Assembly: GCF_014192015.1 (NCBI RefSeq)
Contig: NZ_JACHXJ010000012.1
Location: 1-56,086, forward strand
Origin: Paenibacillus rhizosphaerae
GTDB taxonomy: Bacteria > Bacillota > Bacilli > Paenibacillales > Paenibacillaceae
Reading direction: 5' to 3'
Length of the DNA stretch: 56,086 bases
Shown here: in pieces, positions 7,720 through 16,031 of the stretch
Numbering within the stretch: the stretch's first letter is position 1
How the letters are laid out: each line of letters starts with the position of its first letter
Notes under the pieces: generated by a model
Database searches by the model: none
What the model saw: only the letters and a program-made list of their open reading frames with translations
What the model was told of the DNA's origin: nothing
Position numbers and translations under genes: made by a program

Positions 7720-9575
7720 ACGCCAGCAAACGCCGGACCAGGATCCTTTTAAAAGATACGCTTCGACTCGTTGCGCCTCCCAAGCCAATAAAGGTATCGG
7801 AATGGGCAGACGAAAACAGGGTTTTGTCGCCTGAAGACTCAGCGGAGCCAGGGCCGTGGAGAACTAGCCGTTCCCCATTCCAAAAAGAGATTATGGATGC
7901 CGTGACAGACCCGGAAATCGATGCAGTCGTCATGATGTTGGGCTCCCAACTCGGGAAAACGGCAATTCAACTTAACGTAATTGGATATTACACGGGCCAT
8001 GACCCCTCCCCGATCATGATGGTTCAACCAGATTTAGGGGTGGGAAAGGACTTCTCCAACGACCGATTAACACCGATGTACCGTGATTCGCCGCAGCTTG
8101 CACGGCTTTTCGGGAAGGGAAAGAGCCGGGATAGCCGCAATACGATTTACTATAAGAGCTTTCCCGGTGGACGGATTAACATAGCCGGTTCGAATGCGCC
8201 GGCCTCACTGGCTTCCAAGCCGATCCGTATCCTGCTGGCAGACGAAATTGACCGCTTTGCGAAGTCGGCCGGCACCGAGGGTGATCCGCTGAACCTTGCA
8301 ATCAAGCGTACAACCACATTCCACAACAGGAAGATGATTTTCGTCTCGACACCAACGATCAAGGGTCATTCGAAAATCGAAAAGCTTTATGAGGACAGCA
8401 CTCAGGAACGGCTGCACTTCATGTGCCCGAGCTGTGACCACCTACAAACGCTGTCCTGGCGTCGGATCAAATACGAATACGACGAAGAAACCAGTCAGTG
8501 CGTTGAAGTTACCCATGCATGTGAAAAGTGCGGTGCAATGCACGAGGAACATGAATGGAAGAGGGATTATGCGAACCGAACCAAGTGGATAGCAGGCAAG
8601 AAGCATGCCACAACCCGTGGTTTCCACCTCAGCGCCTTGGCTGCAACCATCAATTACACTTGGAAGATGGCCGTCAAGGAGTGGATCCAGGCCAACAAAG
8701 AGGGCAAACAGGCCATAAAGGTCTTCATCAACACCGTGCTGGCAGAAACGTGGGAAGAAGAGGGGCAGAAGCTTGAGCATGAAATACTGCTGAACCGCCG
8801 TGAAATGTACAAAGCCCGGGTACCCGAGGGGGTCAGGTACATCACAGCGGCCGTCGATACCCAAGATACACGGTTCGAAATTGACGTGGTCGGCTGGGGG
8901 AAAGGGTACTCCAGCTGGAGGATACAGCGCCACGTCATCGTCGGCGACCTCAACCAGCAGCAGCCGTGGCAGGAGCTGGATGAATTCCTGTCTCGTACCT
9001 GGAAGGATGCAGACGGACGTTCGTTCCGTCCGGTCCGAACCTTGATTGACTCCGGCGGCCACTTCACGTTAAAGGTGTACAAGTTCTGCAAGCCCAGACA
9101 GGGCCGAAATATATACGCCCTGAAAGGTGAGGAGCGGGGCGACGGCCAGGAAACTCCATTATTGAATGGGGTCAGCACCAACAACATCGTCGGCGCAACG
9201 GTGGTCCGCGTCGGAGTATCCGAAGGTAAGGCAACAGTGTTTTCATCACTTAGTTTGGAACCAGGTAAGCCAGGATCGTGCCGTTTTCCGCTGCCGCACC
9301 CGGACAACCCTGATCCATTTGTATACGACGAGGAATATTTCCTGCAGCTCACGTCCGAACAGCTCGTCACTCGGTACAAAGAGGGCAAGCCATACACCGC
9401 GTGGGTGCAAACAAGAGCCCGAAATGAAGCTCTTGATTTGGCGGTATACAACCGGGCAGCGATTGAGATGATCAACCCCAACTTCGACCTGCCTTTGCCT
9501 GAACCGGGAAGTGTGGCAACCGGCGCCAAACGCCAAAAAAGGCCGAAGAAGAAGAACGTTTCTAGCAGTATTTGA
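7716..9575 (+). CDS. Terminase large subunit, GpA family
   Basis: 619 residues, a normal length for lambda GpA relatives. The ATPase has an A-motif GSQLGKT (76-82), B-motif ILLADEID (172-179) and coupling motif FVSTPT. A CPSC...CEKC zinc-binding pair follows (about 232-272). The C-terminal nuclease shows AAVDTQDTRFEID, TLIDSGG and ALDLAVY, supplying the acidic metal ligands. It cuts and translocates DNA into the prohead with the preceding Nu1-like subunit, which implies cos packaging. Confidence 0.95.
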   Translation: MNASKRRTRILLKDTLRLVAPPKPIKVSEWADENRVLSPEDSAEPGPWRTSRSPFQKEIMDAVTDPEIDAVVMMLGSQLGKTAIQLNVIGYYTGHDPSPIMMVQPDLGVGKDFSNDRLTPMYRDSPQLARLFGKGKSRDSRNTIYYKSFPGGRINIAGSNAPASLASKPIRILLADEIDRFAKSAGTEGDPLNLAIKRTTTFHNRKMIFVSTPTIKGHSKIEKLYEDSTQERLHFMCPSCDHLQTLSWRRIKYEYDEETSQCVEVTHACEKCGAMHEEHEWKRDYANRTKWIAGKKHATTRGFHLSALAATINYTWKMAVKEWIQANKEGKQAIKVFINTVLAETWEEEGQKLEHEILLNRREMYKARVPEGVRYITAAVDTQDTRFEIDVVGWGKGYSSWRIQRHVIVGDLNQQQPWQELDEFLSRTWKDADGRSFRPVRTLIDSGGHFTLKVYKFCKPRQGRNIYALKGEERGDGQETPLLNGVSTNNIVGATVVRVGVSEGKATVFSSLSLEPGKPGSCRFPLPHPDNPDPFVYDEEYFLQLTSEQLVTRYKEGKPYTAWVQTRARNEALDLAVYNRAAIEMINPNFDLPLPEPGSVATGAKRQKRPKKKNVSSSI

Positions 9576-9604
9576 GACCCTATGAAGGAGGTGAAAAAGG
9601 GAAA

Positions 9605-9835
9605 ATGCCGAGAATATCCTATGAGGAAGCCAAAGCGAAATACCAATTGTGGAACGAGGCCGAGGATGCCATTGCAACCGGTAAAGCCTATAGTATTGCG
9701 GGAAGATCGTTAACGCGTGCCGACATGGACACGGTCCTGATGATGAAAAGAAAATACGGTCGTATCGTCGACGCTTATGAGAATGGCGGAAGACGTCGTT
9801 CCAGAACGTCGGGATTTTACCCTGTTGACCGATGA
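9605..9835 (+). CDS. Small head-joining protein in gpW position (DUF6148-like)
   Basis: 76 residues between terminase and portal, the position of lambda W. The sequence resembles DUF6148-type phage proteins: YEEAKAKYQLWNEAEDAIATG followed by YSIAGRSLTRADMDTV and a basic C terminus. The role is probably head completion, by position. The ATG at 9605 is chosen. An in-frame GTG five codons upstream overlaps the AGGAGG, which leaves slightly long spacing for the ATG. The stop overlaps the portal start. Confidence 0.75.
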   Translation: MPRISYEEAKAKYQLWNEAEDAIATGKAYSIAGRSLTRADMDTVLMMKRKYGRIVDAYENGGRRRSRTSGFYPVDR

Positions 9836-11517
9836 ACATCATTGATAAGGCGCTAAATGTATTCGCTCCTGGTATTGCCGCCAAACGTGAGCAGGCTAGG
9901 ACGGAGGTTGTGAGGCAACAAGCGGTGCGCAAGGTGACGAACAGCTTTATTGGGAGTGCCGGGAGCAACGGGCGGGGATACGGTAAGCATGGGGCCAGCA
10001 CAACCAAGTCGTCCATGCTGTTCTGGCAAACCCCTGTCGGCGATGCTGATACCGACATCCACCAGAACGTCCCTAAGCTACGCGAGAGGGCGCGGGATCT
10101 GCATATGGGTTCGGATATCGTCGCTGCAGCTCACAAAGGGTTGCGGACCAACATTGTGGGAACCGGTTTGCGGCTGAACCCGGCCTTCGATGCCTCATAC
10201 CTGGGGTTAACCAAGGAACAGGCGGAGAAACTGCGCAGCTCCATTCAGAGAGAATGGGCCTTGTGGGCAGAGACGACAAAGTGCGACGCAGCCGGCCTGA
10301 ACGATTTCTATGAGCTTCAGGGTTTGGCGTTCATTTCAACCCTTATGAGCGGCGATGTTTTCGCGTTGATGCCGAGCAAGCCTCGTCCTTGGTCGGTGTA
10401 TGACCTGAAAATCCACCTGATCGAAGCAGACAGATGCGCTACCCCTCCTGATAAGGTCAACTTGGACAAGGAACGCATTCAATCCGGGGTTGAAGTTGAC
10501 GCCGATGGGATGGTTGTCGCTTACCACTTCAGCAACCGTCATCCTGGAGCAGGCGGATACAACCTGAGCGGGGCGAACGAGTGGGTTCGGGTTGGAAAAT
10601 ACGGCAAACGCACTGGTAGAGTAAATGTGCTGCACTTGTTTGAGGCGGAAAGGCCAGGACAACGCCGGGGCATCCCGGTCATCGCTCCAATCATCGAATC
10701 GCTGAAGCAGCTCAGCCAGTACACGAATGCCGAGCTCGCCGCCGCAGTGATTACGTCCATGTACACGGTCTTTATTACGACACCAGCTGATGACGAGGGA
10801 GAAAGTCCGTTCGATGGAATTGGGATGGATGACGAGGATCTGGATGGCGTTGAAAATGCTCCTGGGGCCTCGGGCGACGAAATTAAACTCGGGCAAGGAG
10901 CTATTATGCGGACCGATCCTGGCGAGGATGTGAAGTTTGCCGATCCGACCAGACCGAACCCCAACTATGAGGCGTTCGTGCGCGCTTTGCTTAAGCAGAT
11001 GGCCGCGGCCCTCGAGCTTCCTTATGAGATCCTGACAAAGCAGTTCACGAGTTCCTATTCAGCATCTCGTGGCGCCTTGCTGGAAGCTTGGAAAATGTAT
11101 CGCATGCGCCGTGCTTGGCTTTCAAAAACGTTCTGCCAGCCGATCTATGAAGAATGGTTTGTGGAGGCAGTATCCAAAGGAAGAATCGACGCACCCGGCA
11201 TCTTTGATGATCCGGCTATTTTTGCTGCCTACACTCGAGCGGAATGGCACGGTCCGTCTCAGGGATTGCTTGATCCGACCAAGGAAGTCGCCGCCGCTGT
11301 TACTCGGATTGAGTACAACATGTCGACAGCAGAGCGCGAAACGGCAGAACTGAACGGCGGTTCGTGGGAACAGAATGTTCAGCAGCGTGCCTATGAGAAA
11401 GCACGCCTTGCTCAACTGGGTCTGACTGAAGGGGCGGCTGCCCCGGTCACACCGTCAGAACCTTCTAATGTAGGCGACGAAGACAATGACGACGAGGAAG
11501 GGGGTGAACAAAACTAA
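9832..11517 (+). CDS. Portal protein, lambda family
   Basis: 561 residues, similar to the lambda B/phage_portal_2 family: a conserved N-terminal half with RERARDLHMGSDIVAAAHKG, the NIVGTGLRLNP segment, an EADRC motif in the middle, and a C-terminal region ASRGALLEAWKMYRMRR. It forms the dodecameric DNA channel at the head vertex and docks the terminase and tail. An acidic, repetitive C-terminal tail (GDEDNDDEEGGE) ends the protein. ATGA overlap with the upstream gene and TAATG overlap with the downstream protease indicate tight translational coupling. Confidence 0.93.
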   Translation: MNIIDKALNVFAPGIAAKREQARTEVVRQQAVRKVTNSFIGSAGSNGRGYGKHGASTTKSSMLFWQTPVGDADTDIHQNVPKLRERARDLHMGSDIVAAAHKGLRTNIVGTGLRLNPAFDASYLGLTKEQAEKLRSSIQREWALWAETTKCDAAGLNDFYELQGLAFISTLMSGDVFALMPSKPRPWSVYDLKIHLIEADRCATPPDKVNLDKERIQSGVEVDADGMVVAYHFSNRHPGAGGYNLSGANEWVRVGKYGKRTGRVNVLHLFEAERPGQRRGIPVIAPIIESLKQLSQYTNAELAAAVITSMYTVFITTPADDEGESPFDGIGMDDEDLDGVENAPGASGDEIKLGQGAIMRTDPGEDVKFADPTRPNPNYEAFVRALLKQMAAALELPYEILTKQFTSSYSASRGALLEAWKMYRMRRAWLSKTFCQPIYEEWFVEAVSKGRIDAPGIFDDPAIFAAYTRAEWHGPSQGLLDPTKEVAAAVTRIEYNMSTAERETAELNGGSWEQNVQQRAYEKARLAQLGLTEGAAAPVTPSEPSNVGDEDNDDEEGGEQN

Positions 11518-12605
11518 TGCCGAAACGGATTAATCTGTATGGGACCATTGTGGCGAGTGATGACGCTTGGCTTTACGAGTGGTTCGAAATGGACCACACC
11601 ACACCTCGTATGATTTCCGACCAGTTAGCACAAGCAGATGGCGATGATGTTGAATTGTACATCAATTCTCCAGGTGGTGATGTGTGGGCGGGCTCTGAAA
11701 TTTACACAGCACTGCGCGAGTATTCCGGTAATGTGACTGCAAAGGTAGTTTCCATTGCTGCAAGTGCTGCTTCGGTAGCCATGTGCGGTGCGAAGTCGGT
11801 CATGATTTCTCCTACGGCACAAATCATGGTGCATCGTTCCTCGACGGGAGCGTGGGGAAACAAAAACACCTTTGATCAAACTTCGCAAATGCTCAACAGC
11901 GTTGACGAGGGAATGGTTAATGCCTACGAACACAAGACAGGGAAAAGCCGTGAGGAATTGCTTGCCTTGATGGATGTAGAGACCTTCCTTAATGCTCAGC
12001 AAGCACTTGAAAATGGGTTTGCAGACGAAATTATGTTTGCCCAAACGGAGAAAGTGGCTGCTTCTGCAGCAGCTCCATTATTTTCGAGTGAAGTTATGAA
12101 CAAGATCAAGTCGAAATTGATCCGAGAAAACATGTTTCCGGGAGCCCCAACTGCATCTATGGAACCGGAAAAACCAGCCTCAATTAAGGCGGTTACTGAG
12201 AACAAGGAGGAAACAAAAATTATGGATAAGAACGAGTTGGAAGAAAAGCACCCCGATCTGTATGCGCAGATCACTAGCGAAGCAAAAGCGGCCGAACGCG
12301 AGCGAGTTACTGCTTTGCAAGCCTATGCCAAAGCACCAGGAGCGGAGCAATTTGTAATCGAAGCCATCGCTAACGGCGGTACCGTGCAGGACGTCGCCCT
12401 TAAGGTTATGGAGGCATCGATGAAGCGCGCCAGCCAAGAAGCTACAAACCGCGCACTTGATGCAGAAGACAGCAAAGTTGATGACGTGGCGGCAATCGAA
12501 GCTAAAACTCCTGATGCTGTCAAAGAAGAGCAAAAGGTTAATGCGGCGGCAAACATGATTGCTATGGCCCAAAAAATGAAATCTAAGAATGGAGGTCGTA
12601 AGTAA
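11517..12605 (+). CDS. ClpP-like head maturation protease with C-terminal scaffold
   Basis: 362 residues. Residues 1-200 are a ClpP/S49-type fold with INSPGGDVWAG, a nucleophile motif IAASAAS (Ser83), MVHRSS (His106) and an acidic MDVETFLNAQQAL segment. Residues 236-362 are a charged, helical, low-complexity scaffold-like domain. This is the lambda C/Nu3 arrangement: the enzyme processes portal and scaffold during prohead assembly. It overlaps the portal stop and the decoration-protein start by TAATG. A second start inside the gene is listed separately. Confidence 0.9.
   Translation: MPKRINLYGTIVASDDAWLYEWFEMDHTTPRMISDQLAQADGDDVELYINSPGGDVWAGSEIYTALREYSGNVTAKVVSIAASAASVAMCGAKSVMISPTAQIMVHRSSTGAWGNKNTFDQTSQMLNSVDEGMVNAYEHKTGKSREELLALMDVETFLNAQQALENGFADEIMFAQTEKVAASAAAPLFSSEVMNKIKSKLIRENMFPGAPTASMEPEKPASIKAVTENKEETKIMDKNELEEKHPDLYAQITSEAKAAERERVTALQAYAKAPGAEQFVIEAIANGGTVQDVALKVMEASMKRASQEATNRALDAEDSKVDDVAAIEAKTPDAVKEEQKVNAAANMIAMAQKMKSKNGGRK
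12222..12605 (+). CDS. Nested scaffold protein, Nu3-like internal start
   Basis: Within the protease gene, in the same frame, ATG at 12222 (Met236) follows AAGGAGG at 12204-12210, eleven bases upstream. Translation from here gives a 127-residue charged helical protein (MDKNELEEKHPDLYAQ...) matching the scaffold domain alone, as lambda Nu3 is made from within C. The internal binding site is visible; separate production is inferred from the lambda analogy. Confidence 0.6.
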   Translation: MDKNELEEKHPDLYAQITSEAKAAERERVTALQAYAKAPGAEQFVIEAIANGGTVQDVALKVMEASMKRASQEATNRALDAEDSKVDDVAAIEAKTPDAVKEEQKVNAAANMIAMAQKMKSKNGGRK

Positions 12606-12997
12606 TGGCAGAGTATACAAGCCCATCGTTTGACGAATTGTTTGCAGGGGGCGTACAGCCCGAGAGAATGACGGCGATCATCATCAAGTCCGGCGCCGGT
12701 GTAGTGACACGTGGCACCGTTTTGGGCCGTGTAAGTCAACTGCCCGAATCCGATCTGTATGCTGGCACTCCTGTCGTCGTTCCGGTTGATTCTACCAAGA
12801 CGGACGGGTCACAAACACCGTATTGCATCCTGGCCGACTCCGTTGTCGACGCTACAACTGGCGATGCTCGCGCTGCTGCCTACCTGGATGGTGAATTCAA
12901 CCGCGATGCACTCAAGTTTGGCGGTACTGATAAAGTGGCCCAACATGAGGTTGCTATGCGCAATATCGGTCTGATCACAAAACGAGTTGTTAAATAA
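12605..12997 (+). CDS. Head decoration protein, gpD family
   Basis: 130 residues of the lambda D/head decoration family: an N-terminal flexible arm, ITIK-like IIIKSGAGVVTRGTVLGRV, and a C-terminal AQHEVAMRNIGLI. These proteins bind as trimers on the expanded capsid and stabilise packed DNA. It lies between protease/scaffold and capsid genes exactly as in lambda, and its start overlaps the upstream stop (TAATG). Confidence 0.9.
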   Translation: MAEYTSPSFDELFAGGVQPERMTAIIIKSGAGVVTRGTVLGRVSQLPESDLYAGTPVVVPVDSTKTDGSQTPYCILADSVVDATTGDARAAAYLDGEFNRDALKFGGTDKVAQHEVAMRNIGLITKRVVK

Positions 12998-13012
12998 GGG
13001 AGGATAAAAAAC

Positions 13013-14053
13013 ATGGCATCTTATCACGAAATTTTAGAAATTCCAACACTGGTCCAGGTCGTTGAGGCATTCCCTGAAGATTCGTATTACTTGACGAACA
13101 CATTCGCAAGTGAAGGCGAAACGTTCACGACAGATGAAGTCGAGATCCAAACCAAAAAGGGCCATCGTCCGTTGGCCCCATATGTGAACGAATTGCTCCC
13201 AGGTAAGGTTGTATTGCGTACTGGATTTACTTCCAAGACGTACACGCCTGCGCTGTTGAAGCCGATGCGCGTCATCACACGCCACGATCTGAAGGTAAAG
13301 CAGGCCGGCGAAACGCTGTTGAACCCTAAGTCTCCTGAAGAACGTTATCAGGAACTGATCGTAAAGGATTTGTCTGAACTGACAGATACCATCGATCGTC
13401 GTAAAGTGCAGCAGCTCTCCGAAATCATGTTTACGGGTAAAACCGAGCAGGTCGGCGAGGGCGTGAGTCAGATTCTCGATTGGGGATTCACGAACATTGA
13501 AGTGCTGTCTGGCACTGACTTGTTCTCCAACCCAGAGACCGACGTTATTGGATATCTCACTGAAAAAGTTCAGGAGGTAATGTCAAAGAGTGGACGTACA
13601 ATGCGCAGAGTTCTCACCACATACGATGTGGCTAAAACCATCGTGCGTCACCCAACAGTTCTAGATTTGATCAAGAACGGTAAAGAGAATCTGGACATGG
13701 GCGATCTGAATCAACAAATCTTGCCAGAGGGCGTTGTCTATCACGGTTACCTGCGTCAAGCCAACTTGCAAATCTGGTCGTACACCAACTCCTACACCGA
13801 TGAGGACGGTAAGGAAGTGAGCTATATCCCAGCGGGAACGCTCGCTTTGCTGCCTGATGGTCAACCGTTCGAATTCTTGTACGGAGCGAACTTGGTCGCT
13901 GATGAAAACGGTAATTTCGTGTTTGCCGAGGCTAAGATCTACCCGCAGGTTTTGAACGAAATTGAGCCGCCAAGCCGGAAACTTCAATTGCTGTCCCGTC
14001 CGATCTGCGTTCCTGTAAATGTCGATGGCTGGTACGTCGCTAAAGTTCTTTAA
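13013..14053 (+). CDS. Major capsid protein, gpE family
   Basis: 346 residues, the usual length of lambda E-type capsid proteins, with the family features of an N-terminal LEIPTLVQVVEAFP segment, the SKTYTPALLKPMRVIT stretch in the N-arm/E-loop region, and a conserved C terminus rich in beta strands (RPICVPVNVDGWYV). It assembles the icosahedral shell. The ribosome binding site AAGGGAGGATAA recurs almost unchanged before the next gene. Confidence 0.92.
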   Translation: MASYHEILEIPTLVQVVEAFPEDSYYLTNTFASEGETFTTDEVEIQTKKGHRPLAPYVNELLPGKVVLRTGFTSKTYTPALLKPMRVITRHDLKVKQAGETLLNPKSPEERYQELIVKDLSELTDTIDRRKVQQLSEIMFTGKTEQVGEGVSQILDWGFTNIEVLSGTDLFSNPETDVIGYLTEKVQEVMSKSGRTMRRVLTTYDVAKTIVRHPTVLDLIKNGKENLDMGDLNQQILPEGVVYHGYLRQANLQIWSYTNSYTDEDGKEVSYIPAGTLALLPDGQPFEFLYGANLVADENGNFVFAEAKIYPQVLNEIEPPSRKLQLLSRPICVPVNVDGWYVAKVL

Positions 14054-14074
14054 TCCAAGGGAGGATAAATAATC

Positions 14075-14266
14075 ATGGCATATATCGCAGAATGGAACAT
14101 CCGTCATAACGGTAAGAAAATCGCAATCGGGGAGGAAATCCCCAAGGACATGAAAAAAGAGGAGATTGACCGCCTGCTTAAAATCAAGGCGATCAAGGAC
14201 CCAGAAGCTGAAGCAAAGGCTATCAAAGAAGCTGCCGCGAAGAAAGCGAAGGATGAGGCCGAATAA
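14075..14266 (+). CDS. Small head protein, probable connector
   Basis: 63 residues: a short beta part (AEWNIRHNGKKIAIGEEIP) followed by an Ala/Lys/Glu-rich helix. Similar small proteins lie after the capsid gene in many siphoviruses and myoviruses and may help head completion. The family was not firmly identified. Clear AAGGGAGG site upstream. Confidence 0.7.
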   Translation: MAYIAEWNIRHNGKKIAIGEEIPKDMKKEEIDRLLKIKAIKDPEAEAKAIKEAAAKKAKDEAE

Positions 14267-14280
14267 GGAGCTGATCCCTG

Positions 14281-14637
14281 ATGAATCTTCGTGAACAAAT
14301 GGCGAAAGATGTGAAGCAGACGTTTATGAATACGAATGAGTTCGCCGAGCTTCACACGGTCTCTACCTTTACGGATGAACAGAAGCAGTCCGGCCGGAAA
14401 GACCGGCAGCTCCCGATGATCATCGAGAAGTTCACTCTGGACGGCAGACCAATCCAAAGTGCTGACGGCGTGTCCGCCCATAACGCAATCGTTCATATTG
14501 CTCCTCACATTCTGGCCTATACCCCTCGGGTGGACCAGAATTTTTATTTGGACCTTATGCGGTATAAGGTCATGGGCGTGTCGAATGACACTGGTGTTCT
14601 GAAGATTGTCCTGCAGGCGAATGGTACGCGGCCATGA
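14281..14637 (+). CDS. Head-tail joining protein, putative
   Basis: 118 residues between head and tail genes, the usual place of stopper or head-completion proteins. It contains a beta-rich core (LHTVSTFTDEQ, QLPMIIEKFTLDGRP, DLMRYKVMGVSNDTG) consistent with the FII-type fold, but the family call rests mainly on position. Its stop overlaps the start of the gpZ-like gene. Confidence 0.65.
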   Translation: MNLREQMAKDVKQTFMNTNEFAELHTVSTFTDEQKQSGRKDRQLPMIIEKFTLDGRPIQSADGVSAHNAIVHIAPHILAYTPRVDQNFYLDLMRYKVMGVSNDTGVLKIVLQANGTRP

Positions 14638-15200
14638 GTGACTTCTTTCAGATCAAGGACAATTTCAAGCAGGTTAACCGGTCATTGAAGCAAATGGACA
14701 AGGCCGTCCGTCAGGCGGTCCTGTCCAGCCTCAACCGGGCCACGCAGCGGGCCAAGACAGAAGCCGGTCGGAAGACGCGGGAGCGTTATGTGGTCAAGCA
14801 GAAGGAAGTCGTGGAGACGATCAGGATCCGGAAGGCGACCGGCAGTGCTCTGAAAGCGACAATGACTTCCCAGGGACACGCAATACCCCTGATTCGGTTC
14901 TCGGTTTCCCCGAAACGACGGCTCAAGCGGGCGCCCAAAGCCCTGAAAGCAGCGGTGTACCGGGGCGGCTCTAAGAAGCCGATTCCGGGTGCGTTCATCG
15001 CGAATGCCGGCAGTCATACTGGCGTGTTCGAGCGGGTCGGAAAGAAGCGCCTGCCGATCAAGGAGCTGCGAGGGCCTGCGGTACCTTCGATGGTCGGAAA
15101 TGAAGTGGTCCGGGAGCATGTGCAGCAGGTGTACGGCGAGGAAATGCAGAAGCGCCTGCCGCATGAGCTTGACCGCACGTTAGGGAGGCTGAAGATGTGA
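14634..15200 (+). CDS. Minor tail protein, lambda gpZ family
   Basis: 188 residues, strongly basic, with the gpZ pattern: an N-terminal helix with NFKQVNRSLKQMDKAVRQAV, RERYVVKQKEV, an RFSVSPKRR segment, and a C-terminal VFERVGKKRLPIKELRGPAVPSMV-type loop (about residues 124-147). It completes the tail top for joining to the head. A lambda-tail gene kept inside an otherwise P2-like tail marks the junction of the two modules. Overlaps on both sides (ATGA, GTGA). Confidence 0.9.
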   Translation: MSDFFQIKDNFKQVNRSLKQMDKAVRQAVLSSLNRATQRAKTEAGRKTRERYVVKQKEVVETIRIRKATGSALKATMTSQGHAIPLIRFSVSPKRRLKRAPKALKAAVYRGGSKKPIPGAFIANAGSHTGVFERVGKKRLPIKELRGPAVPSMVGNEVVREHVQQVYGEEMQKRLPHELDRTLGRLKM

Positions 15201-15715
15201 CTCCAAGCATGATCATGGATCAGCTGCAGAAATACCTGCAGGACATAACCCAGGAGATGGCCCTTGGACCGGATCGGCTCCGGCCGAACGTGTACAAAGT
15301 GGACCTGCCCGCGCGGGCGACGCCAGGTTATGACCCAGAGACGCAGGAAACGGATATACCGCCTCCTGTTGAGTCGACACTGCCCGAGGAACGAGATGAG
15401 CGCTGGCCGTTCATTATCGTCGTTTTTACTGGTCCGGCAGAGGATAACGAGGATGGATACAGGACAGTCCCGATGGATTTTATATTTGGCTGTGAAGGAA
15501 CAGGTCCCGACGGGTACATGGATGTGTTGCATCTCATGGAGTACGTGCGGGCCTCTTTATTACGAGAAACATACGAAGGATGGTCCTTCCGGCTGAGCCG
15601 GCCGCTCTCAATGGGGTTTGATGAAGAGCAGGCCGATCCATTCTGGACGGGCTACATGTCCACGACATGGGAAGTACCATCGATTGAAGAGGAGGTATGG
15701 AAGCATGGGTTCTAA
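15197..15715 (+). CDS. Tail terminator-like protein
   Basis: 172 residues starting at a GTG that overlaps the gpZ stop. An N-terminal helix (MIMDQLQKYLQDITQ), a Pro-rich linker and a mixed alpha/beta core with DFIFGCEGTGPDGYMDVLHL are typical in pattern for tail-end terminators (gpU/neck position) before the sheath. It is assigned by order and fold pattern, not by strong sequence recognition. Confidence 0.65.
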   Translation: MTPSMIMDQLQKYLQDITQEMALGPDRLRPNVYKVDLPARATPGYDPETQETDIPPPVESTLPEERDERWPFIIVVFTGPAEDNEDGYRTVPMDFIFGCEGTGPDGYMDVLHLMEYVRASLLRETYEGWSFRLSRPLSMGFDEEQADPFWTGYMSTTWEVPSIEEEVWKHGF

Positions 15716-16028
15716 GAAGAACGAAGAGAAGCAGGAAGAGCGGCAGGCCGTGGTCGCGGCCGATACTGAGGTCCAGACGGTGCCCGCGGCGGCGGAGCGG
15801 GAGCAGCTGATATACATCGGCCCTCCCCTCCGTGAAGGCGGTGTCGGAATCCGGACGAACCAGACCTTTCTCGGCGGGCACCCGGCGTATTTCAAGCCGT
15901 TATACACAGCTTATCCACAAATCAAGGAGTTGTTCGTTCCGGTGGATAAGCTGCAGGAAGCACAAAAACAAATCAAGAAGACAGGAACGGCTCTGAACGC
16001 CGCCCTCCTGTCCCTGAAGGGAGTGTAA
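15705..16028 (+). CDS. YIGP-domain protein preceding the sheath
   Basis: 107 residues. A charged leader (about 1-30) is followed by IYIGPPLREGGVGIRTNQTF...ELFVPVDKLQEA...KTGTALNAALL. This domain recurs at the N terminus of the protein at 2381 (same IYIGP-L...NQ-F--G-P...L-VP---L order). The ATG at 15705 has GAGGAGG eleven bases upstream, and the gene overlaps the terminator-like gene by 11 bases. Its position immediately before the sheath is like that of small myovirus neck/sheath-initiating proteins. The function is unknown. Confidence 0.75.
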   Translation: MGSKKNEEKQEERQAVVAADTEVQTVPAAAEREQLIYIGPPLREGGVGIRTNQTFLGGHPAYFKPLYTAYPQIKELFVPVDKLQEAQKQIKKTGTALNAALLSLKGV

Positions 16029-16031
16029 GGC

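Noticed and set aside
8654..9646. Reverse frame of 330 codons opposite the terminase gene
   Set aside because: A shadow of a strongly conserved gene in a GC-rich region; Ser/Arg-rich, no recognisable motifs, no ribosome binding site.
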